Origin: Sanderia malayensis
Taxonomy: Eukaryota > Cnidaria > Scyphozoa > Semaeostomeae > Pelagiidae
Reading direction: 5' to 3'
Assembly: GCA_013076295.1 (NCBI GenBank)
Contig: RQOL01000876.1
Coordinates: forward strand, 2,542,001 to 2,606,000
DNA length: 64,000 bases
Position numbers and translations under genes: made by a program
Part shown: positions 1-12,800 of the stretch, in pieces
Numbering within the stretch: the stretch's first letter is position 1
Layout: each line of letters opens with the position of its first letter
Notes under the pieces: model-generated
What the model was told of the DNA's origin: nothing
The model's database searches: none
What the model saw: the letters and a program-made list of their open reading frames with translations, nothing else

Positions 1-5
1 CGTGT

Positions 6-3000
6 ATGAATCCCGAAATGATGGCTTGCATGGACAAACAGTATGGAGAATCAATGATGAAAGACTCAGTTGAAGCATCAATTGAAAAAACAGTTGCAAA
101 CTCAGCTGTAGATTCAACTAAAGATTCAAACGAAGATTCATACGGGTGCTCAATAAGAGATTCAGTTGCAGATTCAGATTCTGTTAGAAATTCGCAGGCA
201 GATTCCTTCTGTGAAGATAGAAGGCGGTATGAAGATGAAGTTGCTCATGTAAAGAAAGTGAATGCTGTCAAAGATCTTATCTCTGCCAATAATGTTATTG
301 GATCTTCTGCCAGCGGTGGTAGTAGTGAAAGAGATTACGACGCAGTTAAAAACGCGGCTGTCAGCATTAGTGAACATGATACGGTAGGAACAAGTAGTGG
401 ATCTTTTAATGGCGGCCAGAGTGGTGGTGCGAAGCAGATGAATGCAAATGTTAGCTCTCAACTTTGCATTGAATGCGTCAGAAAAGGAATTTGCAACGAA
501 TGCAGTGGTAATGGCATCGTATTGGGATGCACATCTTGCAGTAGGGTTATTGCAATGAATGAAAACAAGATGCAAGTTGATAAGACAGGCAGTGATGAAG
601 GCAGTGGCAATGAGCAATGCAATGTCAGCGGTAGTGAGCTTGGCATTGGCAATGATGCGCGTTTTCAATGCGCGTCGTGCAATCGATTCACGCAGACGAA
701 TCTCAGTGGTGATAGTGATGGTCGATGTGGAGGAAATGCAGGGCGCATTGGATGCCCTGTTTCTACGCAGACAGTTTATGCCGACAAGCAAACTGAATGC
801 GTTTCATCCAATTTGGTTGACAGAGAGGAAAGGTCAGATGTGGCAAAGATGACAAGGTTTGATAATCAAAGAGTTGCAGCTGATCATAGAAAAGATATTG
901 CTGAGAATCAAAGAGTTGCAACTGAGAATCAAAAGGATGTGGTTGAGAGTTCAAGTACCGTGTTTGAGACGCAAAGAAATACATTTGGACATGACAACGT
1001 ATCGAATCCGATGCAGGTATCATTGTTGCAGTCTAACGATGCCTTTGAATGCAACAACGCAAACCATTTGAAGAGAGAAGACTTTAAATCAACAGTTGAA
1101 TTCGATATAATCAAAGATAGAAGAAATGCAAGAGATTATACAAGTATTAACATACCAAATAACGATCATATCTACACAAGTGATAAACAATACACAAGTG
1201 ATGCCAGAATAAACAAGCAAGGATTTATCAAACCTTCCAGTGGCAGCAAGTTGATTGATAATGCAAGTCAAGGTAATGTAAAACGCCATCTTTATTCAGT
1301 TCCACAAGCTAATGCAGTTGATGCAAGCAATGCTACACCTGGAAGGCAAAATGATGATAGCCCACGTGGTGTTGTTAAATCCTTGAATGGCTCCGGAAAT
1401 GATCGTCAGTACAATGTGAGGAATTATTTTTCGGATATTTCTGTGGATGTTACTGGCTCATCAGACGCAAGGAGTGCAGGGAATGTTTCATATGGCAGTG
1501 TAGTGAATTGTAATGAACCAAAGAGTACAAGCCACATGGCCCAATGTGAAGCACAGAGCCAAATTCCGCTTGCAACAAGTTTCCATTATCATATCCCGAG
1601 TGGCAAAAGGCCTGATGGAAGATATTCCGCCTTTCCCAATACCGAATACGGTGACACAACAGAAAAAGATAGAAGAGAAATGTATGCAACTTCTTATGGA
1701 TTTGACAACGCATTCAAAGGAGGCTCAGTGGTTGATAGCGAGGCTGCAATCAACAGACGCAGCTCTGGATTGAGCTTGGAAGAAAGAACCATGTTTTCAA
1801 GCCCACCGGATGCGCAGAGTAAGCGAGAGTCCTGCGCGGAGGAGTTCAAGTTTGTAACATGTGATAGTGATAGCGATCTGCTGAGAAAAGCTAGCCTGCG
1901 GAGGACACATATGCAGACGGGCTACAAAGGAGGATTTGGAATAAATGATGGTCACAGGGATGCAATGATGTATGCTTCAAGACAAACGACGAATTGCGAT
2001 ACAGCGGAGGTTGGAGGCATTGCAGCCGCAAGGAATTATGGGATCAGCAAGGCTGGAATACGAAGAAATGAGTGGAGTGCGGCTGAAAGAATTGGAATTG
2101 GAGAAAGTACAATAAAAAGAGAAGATATAGGCCTGGCTGAACTGAAGAAGAGTGGATGGGGAATTGGTCGGAGAAGATATTTATCTGATTCATGCATTCT
2201 TGATGATTATGATGATTACGATCAAGATGTAAATCTGTTCTCTGAAAGCAATGTTGGCGATCATTCAAGCGATGAAAACCTCAGATTACCCGCGATTCCT
2301 GGTGCAAGATCGTACAGAGCGCGGGTTTGTTCATTACCAGACGTGCTTGACGATTATAATCATGATTATGATGATGATGTGATGTTTGAAGCGTCGACCA
2401 ATCAAGATCGAAAGCCACGGCGTTTGATTGATTCAGTGAAGTTCATCAGAAGAGACTCGCTGAAAAGACGCAGCTCTTCACGCAAGAGAGGCCCATTGGC
2501 ATTTAATCGCAGAGACGAGGCTGGGTTGATTATGCGACGTGGGTTGTTTGATGTGAGGCGATCAATTAGAGTAAAGGTGGGAGAAACAATTGTTCAATAT
2601 ACCCCCTTGCTATATTGTGACATAGTCTTCATACAACAATTCTCTATAGATTGTGATAGTTGCCGTGTAACGCTAGTAATTTTTATGAAGGTTTTCATGG
2701 TCTTTTTCAGATTCCCGTTGCAATGAAAGGAAGAGTAACATCGCCAGCAGTAATCACAGGGCCACCAGATTTCAATTCATTTAAAGTGCACACTGTTGAA
2801 ATGCCAAAGGGTGCTCAGATTCCGGACTCATTAGCCATGACTGGTACACCGAAAACCAAGTTGACAGTTAGAGGAAGAGAGTTGACGACAACAACAGCAA
2901 CAGGTGAAAGAGAAAACGACAAATTTGTAAGGTTGCCCATAGCATTGGATCAAACCATCAAAGTACCTCATGGAAGTTATGAAGTAAACATCCCATTAAG

Positions 3001-3007
3001 ACAGTAA
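6..3007 (+). CDS. Unrecognised Ser/Asp/Asn-rich protein with Cys clusters, 3' part of gene
   Basis: The reading frame is open from the window edge, so the true start may lie upstream; the first in-frame ATG is at 6. Exon A runs to 2570, followed by an in-phase 140-bp intron (gtaaag...tttttcag) and exon B 2711-3007 ending in TAA; 953 residues from this ATG. Most of the protein is low-complexity and probably disordered, with many DS dipeptides near the N-terminus. Around residues 153-185 there is a CxxC-rich cluster (CIECVRKGICNEC, then CTSC) and a further CASC near 220, which could bind metal. Acidic DDYDDYD and DDYNHDYDDD runs are followed by a basic RRDSLKRRSSSRKR stretch. The last ~50 residues (LTVRGRE ... 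RLPIALDQ ... EVNIPL) faintly resemble the end of an alpha-crystallin/HSP20 domain; this is inference only. I do not recognise the family. That it is a real gene is fairly sure, from its length and the clean splice. Confidence 0.7.
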
Positions 3008-3440
3008 TGAAGTTATTTTTTGCAATATTTTCATTTGTAGTGCTTCGGTAAGGCTAAAATAAGTAGAATTTGTATTTTCAGGGAAAGCTAGTTAGCTTAT
3101 TCATCCATACTTGATCTTTAGATTATGTTATCGCAGCTGGAGTTTTGTATTTATAATGGCGTTTTGTATATATTTTATAAATGATATTTTGAAGATCATC
3201 AACAGTTTCAAAACTGTTTTCAAAAATTGATGAAAAAAGATTCTAAGCTTAGGAAACCTCCATTTAAACATGCTTTATGCTGTGTCCTACACAGTAAGTC
3301 TGGAGGAAGTGTTTTTGTATATTTTATATTAATTATCTTACAGTAGCAAATTTAAAATTCTTTTACCACCAATAAATTTGCTAGAATGTTGAAGTCTCAT
3401 TATATTCTTGGAAATTTTAATTTGTTTATTCAATTTTCAA
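3008..3440. other. 3' UTR / intergenic
   Basis: AT-rich sequence after the stop at 3007, with an AATAAA polyadenylation signal near 3371. No coding signal seen. Confidence 0.5.
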
Positions 3441-3640
3441 CCAATTGATTGAACAAAAGTTTCTTCGCCAAAGGACTGCCATGAAAGTCGAATTTTTGCT
3501 TTTAGCGTGAGTTAGAATATTTTAGCTTCATTGTTTTATGACCTGGGAATGAACAATGTGCATTGAATTTAACAATGACATTCTTCGTGAATACCAAATA
3601 TGGAATGAAGTTTGTGGTGCCCTGTCTGCTCAATCGCAAG

Positions 3641-3650
3641 TATAAATAAG
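3641..3650 (+). promoter_or_regulatory. TATA box of left inverted-repeat unit
   Basis: TATAAATAAG about 75-85 bp before the first ATGs. The same box sits at the mirrored position in the right arm. The downstream left unit has exon-like pieces (GT donors at 3797, 3980 and 4310; acceptors before 4221 and 4434), but its second exon meets an early stop, so it looks decayed or non-coding. Confidence 0.45.
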
Positions 3651-4620
3651 CGTGTAAGTAAAGGTTCTGGTCTTTCAGTCTTCGGTCGACCAGAGAGGAG
3701 AAGTTCAAATTTGTTGCTGATGCAATGGAAGAAGTATTGTTCGTTGGAAATTTTTGGAAAAGCCGTGAAATGATTCACTACCGAAGAATCAAGTAAGCTT
3801 TGATTTATTATTTGTTGTTTTATTTTCATAATTTATTTGAGCCAGGCTAATATTGTTCGTCAATTAGTAAGTTAAAGGATTGTTTTTTCTAGATATGAAA
3901 TGCAAACCGCAAAGAGGTAGAAATGAACATTATCGAGAGAAGATTTCTTGCTGTTGCTCACCAAATTTATCTCCATTATCGGGTAAGTTTTAAATTTTAT
4001 CCGCATTAAAACTTGCTACCTCGGAGATTCGTTTTATTTTATAGTTAAACTATATAGTTTATTTTTCTTGCTCAGTAAATTCATCTCTATTACTGGCAAA
4101 ATTTTAATTTTTCTCCCTGTTGAAATTTGCTTAATTTCTGAGATTCGCTTTATTTTATCTAATCAATAATTGGGTCGATCTAGTACTGTTTATCTAAACT
4201 TTTTGTTTTTTTAATTCTAGTTTGCGAAGTTTTCAATCGCTGATGCAATTATCAAGCAACATTGAACTGGAGAAGATGTTGTAACCGAAAGATATTTGGG
4301 AGTCCTTGTTGGTAAGTTTTGATTCAAGCATATCTAATGCGCGCAATATTACGTCGCACTGTTCCATACATTTATCGTACTACTGACCACCTTTCGCGTA
4401 ATTCTGACCATTAATTAACCAATTTATTCTAGGCAAAGCAACTCGAAGATGCGAAGAAAAAGATAACAGAAGAAATAGAAACATAGAAAACTAGCCATTT
4501 CAGAATAATTCATTTGTAAAAATTACGAAAATGATCATATTATAGAAGATGTTAATTGCTCACAAACTTGGCACACATTTATCTGGCACTTCCTCCCACC
4601 TTATCAAACTTATAATTTTA

Positions 4621-4856
4621 TTATAGCGTTCGCTGTACTCTGGCGTGCTTTAGCTTCTTCAGTTCATTCGCATTTTCCACGTCCACAATTTTCATTTCTT
4701 CCTCTTCGCAGTTCGCGCTTTGCATTTCATATCTAGAATAAAACAATCCTTTAACTTACTAATTGACGAACAATATTAGACTGGTTCAAATAAATTATGA
4801 AAGTAAAACAACACGTAATGAAGCAAAGCTTACTTGATTCTTCGGTAGTGAAACAT
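4621..4856 (-). CDS. Possible small 44-residue protein in right arm of inverted repeat
   Basis: From an ATG at 4856, a short exon (4834-4856) splices over a GTAAGC...TTTATTCTAG intron to 4621-4732, ending in TAA: 44 residues, with an acidic EEEEMKIVDVE stretch and a basic ELKKLKHARVQR tail. It reads in frame across the splice and has a TATA box upstream. The upstream part of the first exon has stops in all plausible frames, and the left-arm counterpart has a stop in the second exon. I do not recognise it; it may be the remnant of a larger gene. Confidence 0.25.
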
Positions 4857-4977
4857 TTAACGGCTTTTTCACAAATTTCCAACGAACAATACTTCTTCTA
4901 CTGCATCAGCAACAAATTTGAACTTCTCCTCTCTCTGGTCAACTGAAGACTGAAAGACCAGAACGTTTACTTGCACG

Positions 4978-4987
4978 CTTATTTATA
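4978..4987 (-). promoter_or_regulatory. TATA box of right inverted-repeat unit
   Basis: On the minus strand this reads TATAAATAAG, the mirror of the left-arm box. It lies about 270 bp from the MRPS17 start on the other strand, so the gap between them would be a divergent promoter region. Confidence 0.45.
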
Positions 4988-5258
4988 CTTGCAGACAGGG
5001 CACCACAAACGTCACTCCATATTTGGTAATCACGATGAATGTCATTGTTAAATTCAATGTACATTGTCTATCACGAGGTCATGAAACAATAAAAACTTTG
5101 TAAATCAAGCAAAAATAATCTGACTCGCGAGAAAAGTAAAAATTTGACTTTCATGGCAGTGCCTTGGCGAAGAAACTTTTCTTCAATGAATGAAGGCAAT
5201 ACACGTACCTTAACCCACGTGCGCCTGTAGCTCCCTCCTTCTCGATACCACGTTCAAA

Positions 5259-5789
5259 ATGGCGCAATATCTTGGAAGAGTTGTTGGCACAAAAATGAAT
5301 AAAACTGCCAAAGTAATGGTGTCAAGAATGAAACTCCACCCTATAATTAAAAAGGTAAGCATCTGTATTTGAAAATCAAATTTAAAATCATGCTGTTTAA
5401 CCCATTAAAATTAAACTTAACAACATGTGATTTAGGCCTTTCTCTTCGACCCTGTCCCTGTTTTGCCTTTCCATAGAACCCAATAATGGGTCTCACGCAC
5501 AAATGTTATTAAAATTATGGCCTTACCTGTTTTCCTCTGCTTTTTTCATCTCGGTATCTTCCATCTTCTTGCTTTCTTTCAGTACTGGAACCATAGAAAG
5601 GTATTTTTCGCTCATGACGAAGGCAACGAATGCGGCTATGGTGATTTGGTAAGAATCAAAGAATGTCCACCAATAACAAAGAACAAAACATTTCGAGTGC
5701 TTGAAATTGTTGAAAGAGCACCGACTTTGCCATTCGGAGAAGGCCAAGGAAAAATATTAGCAACACAAAGGCTTGAATCAAAAACTTGA
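5259..5789 (+). CDS. MRPS17: Mitochondrial small ribosomal subunit protein uS17m
   Basis: Two exons, 5259-5354 and 5583-5789, joined in phase 0 (GTAAGC donor, CTTTCAG acceptor), give 100 residues. The N-terminal GRVVGTKMNKTAKVMV is the hallmark OB-fold start of the S17 family, followed by the conserved KVFFAHDE, then GDLVRIKECPPITKNKTF and VLEIVERAP. The family binds the small-subunit rRNA of the mitochondrial ribosome. Length fits animal MRPS17, which is short compared with many bacterial S17 extensions. AATAAA lies near 5828. The neighbour on the right ends tail-to-tail about 100 bp away. Confidence 0.93.
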
Positions 5790-5890
5790 AAACATCTCCT
5801 TATCTACATTATCGTATAAAACGTGTAAATAAAATTATAAAAATTGGTACATTTACCTTGTATTGTAGAATTGATAATAAATATGTTGTT

Positions 5891-8043
5891 TTACCAAATA
5901 ATTTGAATGTTGTAGCCTTTTCGGTTCAGTCTCTTTTGTAGCTCTTTATATTCTTGTGCTACTACATCACAGTCCATAATTTTTATAGTCTGCAAATCAA
6001 CAAAGCTTTCAATTGCAAGCCATATACCTTCATGAGTGATGTTTTCATTGCCAGATAGATTAAGTTGTTGCAGTCTGTTGCAATTCATGTAATCAATCAT
6101 TTTCTGCAGCTTAGCATCACTAAAACCAGGTATTGAGGTTAATGCAAGTGATATGAAGTGTCCGTTGCGTAAAAGTGGTTCAAAATAAAAAACGTCACCA
6201 TCTGCCAACTTGTTTCTTGCGTCAACTTGCAAGGTTGTCAAGCACGGACAAGACTCTGGCAGACTTTTATTGTTTGAGCTGTGATCTTCACATGAAGCAC
6301 TTCTTTCTCTATCAAATTCATTTGAAATCTCAACCCAGTCTGTAGTTATTTCTGCACAGTGATTCATAAAGAGCTTGTGGAGCTGCTTACAATACCTCCC
6401 AAAAAACGAAGTCCTAACCCCTCTCATTCCAGAGATGTCCAAAACGTGCAAACCATGACCAATTATCTGCAGAGCTCTCTCTAGTTTACTCGTAAATACT
6501 TCAATCCCAGAATAGGACAAATTCAGTTTCTCTATGTGCTTGCAGTTATTAGCAATAAACACCAAAGATTGTGTTGTAACCTGCACACAGTTACTTAGGC
6601 AAAGATCTCTTAAATTTAGGAAAGAAACTGCTATCTTCCCAACAGACTCGTCATCAACAGGGCTCAGTGTTAGGTCAAGTATTGCAATGGAATGAAACAC
6701 ATTGCACGAATCCAAGAACTTGAAGTTCAGCAACGTCATGGGTAATGACAGTTGATAAAGTTGCCTGCATGAGTTTAGAATTAGCATCAATGTCTCTGCT
6801 GAGAGCCTATCTGCATTACCAAGTAGAAGAACTCGCAACTTCTGTAGCTTAGTAAATAGTCGCAACGCATTATCCGTTATATTGCAGCAAGTTCCACTTT
6901 GAAACCAATAGAGATTTGGACAATTAGAAGCTAAATTACTGATGAGGTCATCTCTGATTCCTTCGTGAGTAATTTCAAGTCGTTGCAAGTTGTGGTAATG
7001 CAAAGGAATTGAACTCAATGCTGATGCTGAAAATTTTTGACCAGGAGACATGACAATTGACTTGATTCTCTGAGAAAAAAAACAACCATTAATTCATAAT
7101 TATTCCATAAATGATGCTGACACATTCAGGTCAACATTTAAGAATACAGATAATCCTGGTAGCCTTAAGTGGAACAAAATGCTCTGTTTAATCAGAAGTT
7201 TTTAAACAAAATAGTGTTATACTTATTATATTTGTTGATTAGCTAATGAACCAGATTGTTCCTTTGCCTCAGTTAGAATATTCTTATTAGAAACATTATT
7301 CATATTCCATTGATCATTGTAATGCAAAAAAGAAGAGTTGTGATAATGATATATGTACCTTGCATCTGCTAAATAGAATTTTCAAAGTATTATCAGCAAG
7401 TCTGTAAGCATCACATTTTGAGAAATTGATTGAGTCAATGTTGGGATGAAAGAGAAGGTGAATATGCTTCTGTTGGAAAGTGTTGTATTTGATCAATGCA
7501 TCAAACACTTTCTGAGTTAGGCCATAATCTGAAAATTGAACAAACTGACAGATGAGTTCATAATACTCTGAGAGAAATTGCTAGATTCAAAAGACAAGGG
7601 TGAGGAGCAAATCGACAATCCATCCATCTTTATGGTACGGTACCCATAGAGGTCGTGGGACCTGAATATTAGAGTGGGCAAACACGAAAAATTTCCGAAA
7701 AGTGAGTCAAATGCTGAAAAATTGGAAAAATCCGTAAAAGCGGAAAAATCCCGAAAAATACAGCGATTTTGCTTTCACAGAGTGGTGGGCCATGCCCCCC
7801 TGATGGTACCACCTTTTTACACAGAGCCGGCAAGCTTCATAAACGACATGCATATCTATACGTGCTTGAATAAAAATAATAGAAACAAAAAAGATAAATT
7901 AATTGCTTACCTAGAATGTCGAAAGGGCTTATCACATACAAATAAGAGTCTGCATATTCAGGAATCATATCAGCCCAATGTTTTATGTTAATTGCGATGC
8001 AGCGAAGCACAGCATCATTTAGACTTCTTACACTCCGAGGCAT
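5891..8043 (-). CDS. Leucine-rich-repeat (RNI/AMN1-like) protein
   Basis: Three exons, 7911-8043, 7359-7528 and 5891-7069 (stop), give about 493 residues; the phases fit (1, then 0). The N-terminal ~100 residues form a helical leader, then a conserved-looking ISPFDILDYGL segment. From about residue 110 onward there are cysteine-type leucine-rich repeats of about 25-27 residues, with segments such as LRDLCLSNCVQVT, IEKLNLSYSGI, LQQLNLSGNENITHEGI and LQTIKIMDCDV. This layout is known from F-box/LRR, AMN1 and ZYG11-like substrate receptors of ubiquitin ligases. I see no clear F-box, and the N-terminal SLNDAVLRC only partly matches a BC-box, so a ligase role is inference. It is the downstream member of three minus-strand genes with about 550-bp gaps. 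Confidence 0.8.
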
Positions 8044-8592
8044 AATTATATTCAGTGCCCTAAACTAAGTTAAGTTCCAGCAAATATTTTCAATATACCA
8101 CAGATAAAATACGCCAATCCTACTTTTCATCTGTAGATCAATTTCAGCAACATTTAGATGATAATTGAGATTATTTTATAGGAAATCAAAACATTTCGTT
8201 TCTTGCTAAGCTGTGGTGCAATAACTTTCCACCTGCATTCATTAATTTAAACTTCACGATTGAGTTGAATTGCTATTGTTGAAACTGCGAAAAAGAGAAT
8301 TGCGAAGGAGCTTCAGAAAATATCATCATGAAATTGATGAGGTGTTAAAATCACGAAATGTGCGAAATAGCAGGAATATCAGTGATGTTTCCGAAATTCG
8401 CAGATCAATAGATATTTGGCTGTGAATTTTCCAGATAAAACATTTAGTCTCTTGGTTTTTTGTTATAAATAATGTAAGATCCAAGAAGATATTTATTTGT
8501 TCAACTTTTGAATCGCTGTGTAAACTGTTATCCAAGATACCTATGCATAATAAAAAAAAAGATGGTAAACAAATAATCTTATGCAATAAAAG
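8044..8592. other. Intergenic: LRR-gene promoter and RAB5IF 3' UTR
   Basis: About 550 AT-rich bases between the LRR gene start (8043) and the RAB5IF stop (8593), both on the minus strand. No coding feature seen. Confidence 0.5.
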
Positions 8593-9307
8593 TTAAGCAG
8601 GATATAAATATTCTTTATAAGAAACTGGATTATGGAATTGCCTTCGGATAAAATAAAATACACAATGATAGCTTACCAAAAACACAGAAAATGCTGTGAA
8701 CAATCCTTCTTTTATAATTTCCAGAATTCCACCATATTCATCATCATCAACATTTTGAAACTTTGAAGAGTAGAAAAACACTACAGAACAATTTATGGCA
8801 AAAAACCTGAAACAAAAGAAATTCAAAATAAGCATGGCATTTTCAATTTCTAGATGAAAAAGCATGAAAAAGTTAAAGAACAAAGTAAATTAAATTCTAG
8901 ATGATGCTAGCTAGGTGCAGAAGTTAAAGAGAAGGTAGGTATCCTCTGTAGTGTTGTTTATTCGGATAAAAAATAAATTGAAAACTTACACTATTATTCC
9001 AAGTAATCCTTCAAAGGGGATGATTCCCCATGCAAGTCCAGTAAATAATGCTATTATCTGTCGCATCCAGTATATGACGTCCAGAAATTCGTCCTGTAGT
9101 AAAAAAGACAATAAAAATGTATTAAAATGCGCCAAATTCTGGTAACAATAAATAAGGCCTAATGAGTCAAACATGGCCTAAGTAACAGTATTTTACCTTA
9201 TCAGGCCACAGTGAACCTGATTTTAAAGCTCTTTGTAAAATGGACCCAGTCGTCTTAAGATCACTAACACGCGATTTTCCATTTATTGATCTTTTATTTG
9301 AGTTCAT
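8593..9307 (-). CDS. RAB5IF: RAB5IF/OPTI (C20orf24-like) ER membrane protein
   Basis: Three exons, 9197-9307, 8990-9093 and 8593-8806, give 142 residues. The signature DEFLDVIYWMRQIIA opens exon 2, followed by hydrophobic segment GLAWGIIPFEGLLGIIVFFA, a short turn, then the conserved DDEYGGILEIIKEGLF and a last hydrophobic segment. This order (basic leader, two or three membrane segments, EYGG motif) is that of the animal RAB5IF family, a small ER protein reported to take part in multipass-protein assembly. Exon 3 could instead splice at a GTAAGC at 8676, but reading through keeps a family-like C-terminal hydrophobic segment, so I kept it unspliced. The family is usually about 130-140 residues. 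Confidence 0.85.
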
Positions 9308-9860
9308 CCTTGTAACTTACTAATAATTTTATCTCAAAAAAGATAACATTTAAAAAGGCAGCAACAAGAACTTGTCCTCACGAAAATGCTGCTCCGCAGA
9401 GACGTAGGAGCATCTTGTCATTTCTTTTCAGGTCAATGCAAAAAACAACAAGAAATTTCGTAACATGAAGTCATTGAAAGAAATAACATAAAAGAAAAGT
9501 TAAGTATTCATGCGATAGAAACATGAGATATTAAACTACATTTGATGTACTTCAGACAAGCTATCGGATAAACCCAAAGATAATTGCATGCATTTAAAAG
9601 CGATAAGATCAAATATAAACAATTATAGTGATTAAACGTGAAATTAATATAGATAATAGCTAGATGATTAAAGCTCAGTAAAATCAAGCTTATTTTAGAG
9701 TATTGAGCGAATGAGAACAAGCTTATGACAAAATATATCACATACTTCAACTGATGATGGTGACCTTGACAAGATGATCATGAAAATATACATACAAAAG
9801 AATGTGAAATATACTTTCACAGTTAATAATAATATAACAGTGTCTTGCATCATGATAACA
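9308..9860. other. Intergenic between RAB5IF and TPX2
   Basis: About 550 AT-rich bases between two minus-strand genes; includes the TPX2 3' UTR. Nothing else recognised. Confidence 0.5.
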
Positions 9861-12800
9861 TTACAGTCTTGACACTCTGCTGCCAAATCTTTTATTCGTT
9901 TCAAATTTCGGTGTTTCTGGCAGCGTAACTGGTTTTTCACTTGGTTTGATCACAATTTCACCCAATTTCCTAACCGGATTAGCAACATGAACCATTTGTT
10001 TTCTTAATTTCTTAATCTCCTCTTCTTCAACTTCTTGTGTCTCTTTAATATTCTGTTGCATTTCGTTTTCTCTGTTTTTTCGACATTCGCTGACTGACGT
10101 ATAATATTCTTCGCGCTTTTTCGACCTCTCTTCCGTGTTTAATTTGAATCCATTGATCTCAACAAGAGGCTTTGACGATGGCTTTGGTACAAATGCCTCC
10201 TGGTGAACAACTTTGCATGGTTGGGCTTTGAATTTTACTTTTTCTTTTTCACCCTCCAGTTCCTTCTTAAGCTGCAATGAACAAAACAACATGAAAAATA
10301 AACAAGAATTATCCATTTACAACCACAGGCGGAGATTAATTCACAGGAAACTTTCACGGTTCAAACGTGATACTGTGACAACCATCCTGAGCACCAAACC
10401 CACTAAACAGTTGAATAACAAAGCTCACCATCACCTTACTGAATCCTAAATAAAATAAAATATATTTTGGCCGCTTTCAAATTTCATCATCCATTCCACA
10501 GTCTACATAAAAAGCAAAACTTACTTCACATTTCCATTTTTGAACCCTAACTGCCCCACGTTCATCCGTAGCAAGATTAAATGGCTTCGCTTCGACGATT
10601 CTGTTTGGTTTAACAATGACGTGGTCAGGAGATAGATCTGGCAGTGGTCTTGCGTGGAATTCCCTTGCCTAGAGAGGAAAGCAGATTAATCACCACCAAT
10701 CCAAAGAAAAGGATCAAGATATACCTTGACTGATAATTAAACTTGTAAGAACTAACTTTTTCTTCGTCTTCTAATATCTTTTGTATCTTTTCCTGTTTCT
10801 TTTGTAGCATTGCTTTGTCCCTTGTTTCGAAACTGAATGGCTTTGGCTCAGTCTTCCTTGGAAGGGATCTTTTACGAGATGCATGAGATACATTCGCATC
10901 AGTCTAACCAAAAAAGGATTAATCCAGATTAATATGGATCAGCCTGGATCATTCTACAGTCTTTATTCTACAAGAGGTATGAATACTTGGGTCTATCAGA
11001 AAAAAATTATACCACGTCGGATTGTTTTTCATGTTGTGTTTTACTTTTCTCGTTAAGATCTTCGTCTTTCGTATTTTTCTTTCTCATCTCTAATCTATTA
11101 TCAGATTCAAACCGAAATGGCTTGGTTTCAGTTAGCGGTAATCGAGCCAAATCTGGTAATCCCGATTCACCGTTCATTTCATAGATTCTGCGATCGAATT
11201 CCTTTGCTTTAAACTTGTAGCTAAAAAACAACGAAAAGGTAATGAATATATTAGATCATTATATTATCCATTTATGAACATCAACACCTAACACAAACCA
11301 TCATATGCATAGCAGAGATGTTTTTTAATCAAAACAAACTGAATGCACCTTTTAATTTCATTGGCGATTTTAGCTTCGACATCTGATTGGCTTTGAACGT
11401 GACTTGGTCGTGCACGTGACTTTGTCACGAGTTGTGGTGTCTTTGGATGAGTGAGTTGATTCTTTGCTTTCACATCCAGCAGGTGTGGTCCAGAATTCTG
11501 CTGATTGGCAGGGCGAGACTTCCATCTGCAATAACAAACGCGTACGGTTTACAAAAGCAGGATTAACGGCAATATGAATGACAATAAATTAGTCTAAGGG
11601 CAAAACGGAGTTAGCTAAAAGATTGTTGAACCTGTCTGGTGTTTTGGTTTGGTATTCAATGACTGCTGATGCAATTGATTTCCAATTTCCATTCGTCGCT
11701 GAAGACGATGAAGCCGAAGGCATAGATCCAGATGAGAATTTGAATGGGGCAGGTTTAGTTGGCTTCTTGTTCTTAAACGTCTATAAAAGAACAATTGTGA
11801 TTAACAGTTACCAGCCCCCTTTCTATATGGCAATCGCCTTTAACTTGTCTGGTGTTGTCATAGTTACCCTGATATAACGAGCTTTGACACATCAAAGACT
11901 GCAAATAATCTGGTTTAATATATCGGAAACTTAATATAAAATAATATTAAATTTAATATATATAAATTTAATTGTCAGGGAACTTGCTCAAGTCAGGCCA
12001 ATTCCTAAACTCTCTTGTAAGATAAACTTAATAAAATTCAACTTCATTCCAGGTTTCCTATGCCAACATTTCATTGTTATATAGACAGCAACATGGTTCT
12101 TGACACAACATTGCCAAATGTAACCTAAAAGCAAATATAAAGAATGGCAGATAAAAGTTGAACTCACTGGCGATGGTGGATGTTTTCGAAGCTGGTTGAC
12201 AAATTTATGGCTGTCAGTTTCGTCTTCTGATCTTGTCTTCATTGGGTGCTGTTTAATACGTTGGTCGGTTGCAAAATGAAACTCCTGTGTTTTTGTCAAT
12301 GAAGAAATCTGCTTTTGAGAATGGTGGATGGGTTGAGGTGCCAAGGCCTTTTGCAAAGACGATTCATTCTCTTTTAATCGTTTCTTTGTTTCTTTCTGAA
12401 GCTGTTTGATTCTTTCAATCTCCATTGCTTCACTTGTCTTCTTGTTTGAAGTGAGTTTATTTTTTATTCGTCTGCAACCAAACAAATCAATTTACCTCTT
12501 ATTAAATATTTAATATTCATTTGATGGTTCTCTGAGCAAAAACCTATCATTTAAGACATCATGCTAAGAAGAGTATAAGAGAAATAGACAAGGAATATAC
12601 CACAAAGAGAAGCTCTCGGAACTCTGTTCCTAAAAATCAGAGCAACCCACCCAGGTTGACAATATTAACAAAGATATACTTTGAACCTGTACCCCCACCT
12701 TTTGAAGGCAAGTTAAGCAGCACTTTATTTGCATCAAAATGTTTATTTCCACATCAAATAGAAGCCTGATTAGTATATTTAAAGATAGCATTTAAAGATA

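Larger units (their letters stand above)
3445..5195. repeat. Large inverted repeat, arms about 470 bp, spacer about 790 bp
   Basis: The left arm (about 3445-3915) matches the reverse complement of the right arm (about 4710-5195) along nearly its whole length with scattered mismatches and small indels. Each arm carries, in the same order, a TATAAATAAG box, a short exon, a GTAAGC donor and a following acceptor/exon. The two units therefore point toward each other. The spacer holds a degenerate direct repeat of about 100 bp (around 3953-4060 and 4065-4165). It could be an inverted duplication of a small gene or a hairpin-type element; no target-site duplication was recognised. Confidence 0.8.

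Noticed and set aside
6..2268. Antisense and alternative frames (for example 174-791 minus) within the first gene
   Set aside because: Shadows of the biased Ser/Asp-rich coding sequence.
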